This document shows, in pieces, positions 56,349-64,000 of a DNA stretch of 64,000 bases (positions are counted from its first letter, which is position 1; each line of letters opens with the position of its first letter). Below the pieces are notes generated by a model. The model was not told where the DNA came from, did no database searches, and saw only the letters and a program-made list of their open reading frames with translations. The translations under genes and the position numbers were made by a program. Source of the DNA: Madurella fahalii (taxonomy: Eukaryota > Ascomycota > Sordariomycetes > Sordariales); NCBI GenBank assembly GCA_029876055.1, contig CM056874.1:3534001-3598000 (forward strand), in the 5' to 3' direction.

Positions 56349-58214
56349 CTACGCCATTCCCGCAATCCCGGCCCCGCCAGTTCCAAAAACACCTTCTAAG
56401 TCTAGGTCTAGCCCCTTAAACCCGTCCTCAACAGCCCATGAGCGGCCCTTTTCAGGCGTATATAGCGCCTCGCAAGCGCGACCAACAACGAGCAATCCCG
56501 GCGGCCGGCTGCCTGCCTGCTCAATTGCCTCGGCGGCGAATCTCAACGTTGTCCTGATAACGCGCTGGTCTGGGCAGCTCGCCCGCTCGATGACGGCGCA
56601 CGGAGTGCTGAGTGGCCATAACGTCCTCTTCTTCCCAGGCTGTTGATGTGACGCGGTTTGCCTTGTTTCCCCTGCTTCGGTCTGGTTGTTTTCTTCCCTC
56701 GTCCGTTGCTCTTCTTCCTCGGTGTAAGTAGTCAACTCAGCCACTAGCCCCTCAATCCGATGTAGCGCCATCAGGAACACCACCGTCCTAGACTCAACAT
56801 ACTCGGGCGGCTGCGGCGCCTTGCCCTTCTTCCCCGTGCCCGTGCAGACCAGCACTTGATCGGCCACGTCCCGCTGCGTAGGCGGGATCCCCGCAAACAG
56901 CGGTGCGCTCAGGCTGCTCGTGATGCCAGGGAGGACGACCACGCGATCGCCTAGCCCCTTTTCTCGGAAGAAGGCGACCTCCTCCCCGCCGCGGCCGTAG
57001 ATGAAGGGATCGCCCTGCTTGAGGCGGAGGACTGTCTTGCCTGCACGTACCCCGTCCAGGGCCTGCTCGAGAAGCTCCTCTTGGGCGCGGTCGGCGTTGC
57101 CGGGGAACTTGCGCGCGATGGAGACGGGCGTGCGCCGGGGGATGAGATCCAGCACACCCGCAGGGACCAGCTTGTCGGCAAGGATGATATCAGCAGTTTG
57201 GATCGCTTTGTAAGTCGCGCGCGTGAGCAGGTCGGGGTGGCCTGGTCCGCTGCCGGCAAGAATAACACGGCCGGTCTGCCCGCGGCCGGGCGGGTTGCTG
57301 TCGCCGCCGCCCCTCAATGACGCTGGCACCCCCTGCGCGGCACCAGTCCCCGGATACGACCTCAAAACAGCCTCCACATCGGCGTCCGTGATCGCCGCCA
57401 GCCTCTTGAGCGGCCAGTACTCGCACACCTGGGCGAGCCACCTCATCCGCCTCGTTTTCGCCGCCTCGGCATCGCCCTCCAGGACGAGCTTATTCAACCC
57501 CGCGGTCTGCTCGACCGAGTCATCGACCCCCTCATCCTCCGCCTCCTCCGCCTTCCCGTTCCTCCCGCCGAGCCTGCGGTCCTCCTCGACGACCCTCCTC
57601 CTCACGCCGCCCAGCCTCTCGCAGGCCTGGCCCAGCCCGGCCGGCAGCCCCGCCGCCACCTCCCGCCGGATCCGCCCCGCCAGCTTGCACCCCCGCCCGT
57701 TGGTGGTCACGCCGATCTGCAGCGGGCCGTCGACGTGGACGCTCAGCAGGCTGAAGGAGCACAGCGCGGGCGCGTCCACGACGTTGATGGGGATCCGGTG
57801 GCGCCGGCAGAGCGCCGCCAGCTTGTCCATGTCGCCGAGCGAGCCCGGGGACGTGACGAAGACGGCGTCGACGACGCCGCCCACCTCGGGCCGGCCGAGC
57901 GTGAACAAGTCGTCCAGGTCAAACGGCCGGGCCAGGTGGGTGAGTTGTTGAGAGGCGATCAGGGCGGCGAGGGAGTAATGGAGATCAGGGGAGGACGGGG
58001 AAGGGATTGGGGAGATGAGGATTGGTTTCGCGCCGGCCGACAGGGACGAGGACGCCCGGCTTGCGGCGAGGGGGTTCGCGCCGAGGATGAGGTGGATTTG
58101 CCCTGTACAGTGCTGGGCTGTGAGAAGGGAGGTTTGGTATGTTGACGGTGATGACGGTGGTGGTGATGGTGGTGTCATTGTGATTAATGGCTCAAACCGA
58201 TGGGCAAGGTCCAA
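56349..58214 (-). CDS. Siroheme synthase: Met8-like domain fused to uroporphyrinogen-III methyltransferase
   Basis: A single minus-strand exon encodes 621 aa from 58214; the next in-frame ATG at 58178 removes 12 residues. The N-terminal half resembles precorrin-2 dehydrogenase/ferrochelatase Met8: a Rossmann start (GQIHLILGANPLAASR), INVVDAPALCSF and IGVTTNGRGCKLAGRIRREV. The C-terminal half is SUMT/Met1: VILAGSGPGHPDLLT, ADIILADKLVP, RLKQGDPFIYGRGGEE and VVLPGITSSLSAP. A variable insert with Glu/Gln runs (TEEEEQRTREENNQTEAG) lies near the end. The pathway makes siroheme for sulfite and nitrite reductases, so the gene supports sulfur and nitrate assimilation. Whether the Met8 part is catalytically intact cannot be decided from sequence reading alone. 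Confidence 0.92.
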   Translation of the reverse strand: MDLAHRFEPLITMTPPSPPPSSPSTYQTSLLTAQHCTGQIHLILGANPLAASRASSSLSAGAKPILISPIPSPSSPDLHYSLAALIASQQLTHLARPFDLDDLFTLGRPEVGGVVDAVFVTSPGSLGDMDKLAALCRRHRIPINVVDAPALCSFSLLSVHVDGPLQIGVTTNGRGCKLAGRIRREVAAGLPAGLGQACERLGGVRRRVVEEDRRLGGRNGKAEEAEDEGVDDSVEQTAGLNKLVLEGDAEAAKTRRMRWLAQVCEYWPLKRLAAITDADVEAVLRSYPGTGAAQGVPASLRGGGDSNPPGRGQTGRVILAGSGPGHPDLLTRATYKAIQTADIILADKLVPAGVLDLIPRRTPVSIARKFPGNADRAQEELLEQALDGVRAGKTVLRLKQGDPFIYGRGGEEVAFFREKGLGDRVVVLPGITSSLSAPLFAGIPPTQRDVADQVLVCTGTGKKGKAPQPPEYVESRTVVFLMALHRIEGLVAELTTYTEEEEQRTREENNQTEAGETRQTASHQQPGKKRTLWPLSTPCAVIERASCPDQRVIRTTLRFAAEAIEQAGSRPPGLLVVGRACEALYTPEKGRSWAVEDGFKGLDLDLEGVFGTGGAGIAGMA

Positions 58215-59678
58215 GATGGCGTTTCTCTGGGTGGTGTGGTCCGGTTGCTAGATTGTGGTGATGCCGGTGACACCGGGGCAGGGAGGGCAAAACAATCATG
58301 GGAGGAAATGGCAGAAAGAGATGAGACACAGGGACGAGCGAGAGATATAAATCTACTACAGAGGCGAGAATGGCCTTCCCTCGGAAACTTACCTTCACAG
58401 CAACGGCCCGAGTTGACAATATCCACGTCTCCGCTGCGGACTCCCCGTCCGGCACAAACGACCGCAGGGGTTTGTTTCGATTACCTTTATCAAACCGTCG
58501 AAGACAATGGCCAATTCCAGCCAGTCAGAGGCCACAGTTATCGACTTACACCGGTTCTTGTCTCTTTCGGTGCAGAATCTTTTCTTAGCACATTTAGCGG
58601 CTGCTGACGCCATTTCACGCGCCCGCGGAGCCCCCTTATCGCGTTATCGCCACCCCGCCCGGTCCGATAAAGACCTCGACCTGTCGACTCCGCGGGGAAC
58701 GCGGGCCATACCGGAGATCCTGGAGTTCGTGCCTCTGCCTGGTGCAAGGACGGCGAATGATCAACACTGCCCTTATCAATCTGTGTTGTTTCTTAGTGTT
58801 TGTGGCTAGTTTCAAAATTGTGCGAGTTATCTCTAATCAATCGGCTGCAAGTTAACCATTTCCATTTGCCGTCTCAATGTCCGAGAGAAAAATGAAGAGG
58901 CTCTCGTTTACCCTTTAGCCCTGCAAATCACAGGGATAATTGGGAAAGTCTTTGGAAACTGCTCTAGTCCCGTCATGATTTCCTGGCTCCTCCCATTGCA
59001 TAGCAAAGCATGGCAAAAAAAGATAATAAACCCCGCGGCGACTGGCTCATGGTCCTGCACAGTCGTTGAATTAAAACATCTTACAGAATTGAACTGAACA
59101 CGCAGACAACCATAACCATACACCTCCCGCATCACTGTTGCACGAAACCAATCTTAGCAAAGACGGCCGGCACTCTTCCTAAAGCGTCGTTGCCTCTCGT
59201 CGGTCGTCCCAGCTCAGGCAAACCGGAGCCTCTTAGTGACACCTTCCCCCGGGCTTCGAATATATGGGCTTTATCGTTTGAGTTGGTTTTGCCATCGCGT
59301 TCTGCTTGCACATTTCATCGGGTGTGAGGATCTCGTTGCTGCCGCCGTACAAACCCAAGTCCGGTCGCAAGTATATACAAGGTTAGGGGGTCGGCTGGCA
59401 AAGGCGTGAAGCCTTGGCCTCTGGGTCGAAAACCGAAGCTCAAAAGCCTCGGCTGAGTGATATCGAGAAAAAAAAAAGATAAGGAAAATAATAAATCGGT
59501 TAACGGGAATGTCGTAAGACGCCAACGCCTGGTGTTGGTGCGATGATAGAGGCGCGAGGGCCGCTAAAACCTGGGTGTCCGGTCATCCTCTATAGGAAAG
59601 TCATGGTCCGTCATGTGTCGCCATCGGTTCAAGCCCACGCATCGAATGCCGTCAGTACACGTCCGTGTGTCGGATTGT
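58215..59678. other. Intergenic region, siroheme synthase promoter to rho3 3' end
   Basis: The left third is the siroheme synthase upstream region and the right third is the rho3 3' flank. The frames here are short and lack domains. Confidence 0.4.
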
Positions 59679-60573
59679 TTACATGACGGTGCACTTGGAG
59701 TCCTCGCGCTCCTTCTTCACCGACAATGCGACGCGTGCGGCCTCCGTAAAGGCCTCGTTAACCCCCCTGTTGCGCATAGCCGAGCATTCTAGATACCGCA
59801 GGGCATGGATGCGGCGTGCGACCTCCAGGCCTTGGTCGTAGTTGATCATTGGCTTCTTCTCCCGCGGGTTGCCGTCCTCGTTGGCCCCATCTTCATCCTC
59901 GGTCGACTCTCGTAAATCGCACTTCAGTGCTACCAGGACGAGCTTGACCCCGGGACAGTTGTCGGCAATCTCGCCCACCCATTTGCTTTCGACGTTCTCG
60001 AGCGAATCTTTGCTGTCGACCGAGTAGCAGAGCATGATCAGGTCCGTGTCGTCTGCGCAGCTGTCAGCTTAATGTCACGTCACGCCGAGTCCAGAGCGGG
60101 GCTTGCGACGCACCGTATGAGAGACTCCGTAGCCTGTCGAACTCTTCTTGCCCAGCAGTATCCCACAGCGAGAGCTCGATATGGACATTGTCCACAAAGA
60201 TGTCTATACCACGCACGAGTCAGCACCGGCCCATCCCACTGGCGTATCCGAGTTGTCTTCTAGAGCGAACGCACCGTGGACGTAATTCTCGAAGACGGTC
60301 GGTTCGTATACGGTAGGGAAGTAGCTGTTGCGCCGCTCAGCAAAAGATTCCAATTCGACATGGGGTGGCCGTATTGAACCCACCCTCGAGTAAAGACATT
60401 CAGTAACGACGTCTTGCCGCACGCACCGTCACCTCTGTTTAGAAATGCATGAGCACATGGATGCGTTACGCTGGCACCCCCTAATCTCGCAACCAGGCAC
60501 GCCGATATTCGGGAACTCACAGCAAGACAAGCTTGCGCTGGACCGTCTTGGACCCTCCGAGACCACAAGGCAT
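59679..60573 (-). CDS. rho-3: Rho-family small GTPase Rho3
   Basis: Five minus-strand exons, 60521..60573, 60384..60434, 60275..60324, 60114..60203 and 59679..60052, give 205 aa. Three of the first four are only 50-53 nt. P-loop GDGACGKTS (19-27), switch I YFPTVYEPTVFENY (36-49), DTAGQEEFDRLRS (66-) and a guanine-specificity motif of the form LKCDL are present. The protein ends in CTVM, a CAAX box for prenylation at the plasma membrane. Sequence around switch II and ENVESKWVGEIADNCPG identifies fungal Rho3, which directs polarised exocytosis and hyphal growth. The usual SAK of G5 reads SAM. A ~20-residue acidic insert (ESTEDEDGANEDG) follows the LKCDL motif, also typical of this subfamily. 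Confidence 0.95.
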
Positions 60574-60709
60574 TGTTGCGCGTTTGGCGGGACACGAGAA
60601 TACAGGTGTTTCGGCAGTTGCGTCCAAGGAGCGATGGCAATGGGAAGGGCAAGTGTATTTAGGCAGCTACTTTTTTTGGTTTTCGTGCGCCGGCCGTTGA
60701 TTCGAGGTG

Positions 60710-60723
60710 CCTTAGGTAAGGCA
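60710..60723 (-). promoter_or_regulatory. 14-mer TGCCTTACCTAAGG upstream of rho3
   Basis: This is identical to the element upstream of med31 (25890-25903), in the same orientation and at nearly the same distance from the ATG (137-150 versus 134-147 bp). Confidence 0.4.
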
Positions 60724-61641
60724 GGTCGGAGGGCTGATCGAGCCGCAAGAGGATAGCGAACGAGAGTGACGGGCAAACGCCAACTAAGGTTATACCACTG
60801 GCAAGCGCGAAACGACGGGGCGGAGGCGGACAGGTTCCAAGGTCGGGGACATGGACGATTCGAAACCACGAAAACAGCAGGCGGTTGGGGAGAAGACGGC
60901 GCTTCAGACAGCGGCGGTAAAGTGAACGTGTATCGCGGGTATGCGCAGCGCCAGTAAGAAGGGAGAAATGAGCGGAAAAGGCGAAGAAGATGGGCAAATC
61001 TGGGGACGAAATTGAAAGTCGGAGATGAAGTCAGTGACACTTGGAGCGCACCCAGTGACACACAAGCATCAACCAGGGTCCCACCAGGCCCGAACTCTGG
61101 ACCGTGTTCAATCGTTCTGCAAGGGTTGGCAGCCGGGGTATTTTTGGGCTCGACTTGGCCCGCTGAAAAATAGGCAAAGAGTTGCTGAGGGCCGCCGTCG
61201 AATTGCACACAGCGCTGCAGCCACAACGACCCAGCTTATTCTAAAGAGAACTAGGGGGCTGGCCCGTGGCTCTCAAATTACCACGAGCAAGGTAGAACCG
61301 CGCCACAATACCGAGTCGTATCCGTACACTAATTAGCATGCAACTAATAATTGACCGGTCTGCAAAACAAGTGCGGAAGAGAGTTCCCATGCGGCCTGCA
61401 CGCCCCAGAGGACGCAATACGTCGCTTGGGCTCCGAGGCCGCCCCGACCTAAGCCACATTCGTTGTCCATTCCGCGTTCCAATGTGGTCTGGAATATGCA
61501 GGGAACTTGAAAGGCCTAATAGTCCAACCAGTTCAGCGCGGCTGGAATCCAGCTGAGATGGCTATCAGTTCGATGTGCAGTCCCATAGTCCAAAAGAACA
61601 ACACATTGGAAACGTAGACTTCGAGATTGAAGAATCGTACG

Positions 61642-61653
61642 TACAGTACTGTA
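61642..61653. promoter_or_regulatory. Palindrome TACAGTACTGTA
   Basis: This perfect 12-bp palindrome shares its whole sequence with the core of the 16-bp palindrome at 23927-23942. Function is unknown. Confidence 0.3.
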
Positions 61654-61987
61654 TCTGGCCGGAAGAGCCGGACGCACGGGCTTTGCTCCGCCCCTGATCT
61701 ACTGGGCCGCAGTAATGCTGCAGATCAGCTGGTCCCAGAGCCCTGGGTCCCATGCTCGAAACTGTGGCATGCGGTCCCAGTGCGAGTGGGCAGCAAATAA
61801 TCCAGACCCATGTGTATATTTACTTATACAAGTATATCCGAGACAAAGCCTGCTCTTCCGCGTTGCAAGAACCAAAACGAGGCACGAGGCCATTCATTCT
61901 GCTGGGTATCACTCTAAGCGTCGCTTTACGTATTCTGCAAACTGCAAGGCCATCCTCATGACGCCAAGCACCCATTGTTTCCCATGT

Positions 61988-63388
61988 TTACCGTCTCCCC
62001 ACACGATCCGCAACCTTTAACTCAGCTGCCCGGCTATGGAGCTGATTCATGAAGCCCGCATCGCCCCCGAGGCGCTTGTTCCGTTGTCTCGCCCGGTCAT
62101 CCAACTCCTGCGCTGCCCGCTCCCGCTCCTCTAGAGCGGTGAGCCGACGCTCACGGTCCTGGTCCAGATCGGTAGCTGCCTCTTGCATGGCCGCCAGCCT
62201 GCGGGCACGCTCTTGCTCGGCCTTTTCTCTGTCCGCCTCTGCATTGCTAGGCTGTCTACCGTTATCCCTAGGAGGGCCGACGCGATCCCGTTCCCCATCG
62301 TAATCACGGTCCCGGTCCCGGTCTCTACGGGAGCGATAAGAGCCGCCACCGCCGGTTCGGTGAGGTTTTGGTTCGTTGTCGTATCTTTGTGATCGGCCGT
62401 CACGTTCCGTGGAATGGCTCCTCTTTCTTCGGTTGTCGCGGTCTGGCGAGTAATCCTCCCTCTTTGCATGGGGGGATGACGACCGAGAATCTGCCTTGGA
62501 CCGCTCCTCTCTTTCTCTTGGTCGTTCTGCACGACGATCCTCCCGTATATCCCGTCTGTCGCGGCTGCCCCGTCGGTCACGGCTATTCCGTCGATCACGG
62601 CCGTCGCGCCTCTCTCGCCGATCGCGGGAATCCGCCGACTCTGACCTGTCCCGCCTCCGATCTCGCGAGTCTCTCCGCCGCCTCCGTCGGTCATTCTCAT
62701 CTTCCGACCCATATCTCCTGGGACTTCTCGATCTATCTCTGGAGTCCGACCTGCGCCGGCGAGACCTCCTCTCGTCGTCTCCGCGGTCGTCCCGGTGGCG
62801 ATGCGATCGGTGGTGGGAATGCCGATGCTTTTGACGTTTCTCCTCTTTGCGCTTTGTCTTATCGTGAGAATCATCGATGCCCATGGATGCCAGCAGTTGC
62901 CGCCTCTTGATTGGGTCGTTCATCATCGCCTCGTATGCCTGCTGCTCCTGCCTCTTGATAGCCAGTAACGGGTCTTCCCTGATCTTGGCCGCTATATCGC
63001 GCGCGTTCGTGATGGCGGTCGCCGGCGCCGCGGCAAGGGCGTCCTGACTCGGTTGCTTCTGCAGCTTCTTAACTTCATTATCCTGGAGGAGTTTATCGAT
63101 CCGCCGTTTGCCGAGGAGGTAAGCCTCGTTTTCAGCCGCGTCGCCGGCCTGCCCGTCGGTTGGGCCAGAGTACATCCATTCCACCCGCTCGACCCGGCGC
63201 TTTCCGCCTGCGGCCTCGAGAGCCTTCTGGATCTCCTCCTTGCGTCGCTCCTCCTCGATCTCCTGCAAGCGCTGCTGCAGCTTCTTGCGTTCCGCGATGG
63301 CCTCGGCCTCAGCCTTTTGCGTCGCGGCGACATTCCCCGAACGTTGGGGATGCCAACTCTTTTTCATGTTAAGGTCTCCGGAACCCAT
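61988..63388 (-). CDS. cwc25: Pre-mRNA splicing factor Cwc25
   Basis: A single minus-strand exon encodes 466 aa. The N terminus MGSGDLNMKKSWHPQ is the Cwc25 signature, followed by a coiled, charged segment (QRLQEIEEERRKEEIQKALE), VEWMYSGPTDGQ and the block YLLGKRRIDKLL. A second conserved block precedes position ~175 (MMNDPIKRRQLLAS). The middle ~200 residues are an RS/RD-rich domain (many DRR, SRD repeats), and a helical C-terminal segment ends MNQLHSRAAELKVADRVGRR. Cwc25 joins the spliceosome after Prp2 remodelling and promotes the first transesterification. The RS domain is longer than in yeast, as expected in filamentous fungi. Confidence 0.95.
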   Translation of the reverse strand: MGSGDLNMKKSWHPQRSGNVAATQKAEAEAIAERKKLQQRLQEIEEERRKEEIQKALEAAGGKRRVERVEWMYSGPTDGQAGDAAENEAYLLGKRRIDKLLQDNEVKKLQKQPSQDALAAAPATAITNARDIAAKIREDPLLAIKRQEQQAYEAMMNDPIKRRQLLASMGIDDSHDKTKRKEEKRQKHRHSHHRSHRHRDDRGDDERRSRRRRSDSRDRSRSPRRYGSEDENDRRRRRRDSRDRRRDRSESADSRDRRERRDGRDRRNSRDRRGSRDRRDIREDRRAERPREREERSKADSRSSSPHAKREDYSPDRDNRRKRSHSTERDGRSQRYDNEPKPHRTGGGGSYRSRRDRDRDRDYDGERDRVGPPRDNGRQPSNAEADREKAEQERARRLAAMQEAATDLDQDRERRLTALEERERAAQELDDRARQRNKRLGGDAGFMNQLHSRAAELKVADRVGRR

Positions 63389-64000
63389 CTTGGCAGTGGT
63401 GATGCTGCCTCCGCAGCGCGACGACTAGAGCAGTGGGTAGAGGATCGGACTTTGTTGTCGCAACCGCAGACTTTAAGGGTTGATGTTGAGCCTTCAAGGA
63501 GGGCAGGGACTCGGATACGCGAGAATTTTTATTGTCGTTGAGGGCTCTGCCTTGGTTCGCCCGTCTTGTTGTCGTGGCGAAATGGATGCTTGGGTCATGG
63601 GTGGGAGAGAGAGTGGCAACCGCGATCTTCAAATGACCAAGAGATTTTGGACGGGTTGCCTCCACAGGCAGGGGCTGAAACCTCAGTTATTGCAATTAAG
63701 CCCCGTTAGAGAAACCCAGGAGTTTCGCAGGACTGCGCAATAAAACTATGAGATTTCAGGCAACGTGCAGTAGACCTAAAGAACGGGCCAAATTTCACAA
63801 CAAAGTATTCATCCCGTTATGATAATGCTTCCCGCTTGAGTAGTTATTCCTCGAGGTGTCTCAGCTTCCCGTTAGGTACTTTGCCTTGTCTGTATACTAA
63901 TGCTAATAATGAGGCAAAGATGACAGGACCATGCTGCGCTGCCACCGAAGCTTCAGCCAATCGATAAGTATCTACCCCACACCAGCTGTGGTGCGGATTC
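63389..64000. other. cwc25 upstream region to window edge
   Basis: Only short frames are present. The next gene, if any, starts beyond the window. Confidence 0.4.

Larger units (their letters stand above)
60574..61987. other. Intergenic region, rho3 promoter to cwc25 3' end
   Basis: This contains the 14-mer at 60710-60723 and the palindrome at 61642-61653. Nothing coding is supported. Confidence 0.45.

Overview
The window is nuclear DNA of a filamentous ascomycete, most likely a Sordariomycete close to Neurospora/Chaetomium. The genes are eukaryotic and well spaced, with short GT-AG introns (55-131 nt, many with CTAAC-type branch sites). Several families are typical of this group: CFEM, SUR7, Pbs2/OS-5, cryptochrome-DASH, fungal Rho3 and an NpgA-type phosphopantetheinyl transferase. 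From memory and unchecked, N. crassa carries cry and os-5 close together on one chromosome, so the block may be syntenic.

Layout. 1-4402: the 3' part of a class II myosin heavy chain, cut by the window edge. 4806: tRNA-Asn. 5.7-12.3 kb: a CFEM GPI-anchored protein, a PPIL1-type cyclophilin, an unassigned zinc-finger nuclear protein (minus), and a NAA50-like acetyltransferase. 12.9-14.6 kb: glucokinase (minus). 14.6-19.1 kb: no gene seen. 19.1-28.1 kb: an HSPA12-like Hsp70 ATPase, a small ankyrin protein (minus), Pol III subunit C11, Mediator Med31 (minus) and signal peptide peptidase. 29.9-33.3 kb: a convergent pair, 4'-phosphopantetheinyl transferase and cryptochrome-DASH. 36.2 kb: a second tRNA-Asn in inverted orientation. 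37.7-41.5 kb: a convergent pair, SUR7-family protein and the HOG-pathway MAPKK Pbs2. 41.5-47.2 kb: no gene seen. 47.2-50.7 kb: a PIN-like carrier and a PNPOx-fold protein (minus). 51.4-58.2 kb: 3-methylcrotonyl-CoA carboxylase alpha, a mitochondrial hotdog thioesterase and a Met8/Met1-type siroheme synthase (minus). 59.7-63.4 kb: Rho3 and the splicing factor Cwc25 (both minus).

The genes are a housekeeping mix rather than a functional cluster. There is no secondary-metabolite cluster, transposon ORF, CRISPR or prophage. Loose themes are transcription (C11, Med31), stress and cell surface (Pbs2, SUR7, CFEM, Rho3) and cofactor-dependent metabolism (PPTase, biotin carboxylase, siroheme, FMN-fold protein).

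Most worth a second look: a perfect PIP-box (PCNA-binding) motif at the N terminus of the NAA50-like acetyltransferase; a reading-frame conflict at the start of the ankyrin gene; a 14-mer shared at nearly the same distance upstream of med31 and rho3; an unassigned zinc-finger protein; and protein-like open frames on the minus strand at 34.2-34.95 kb.
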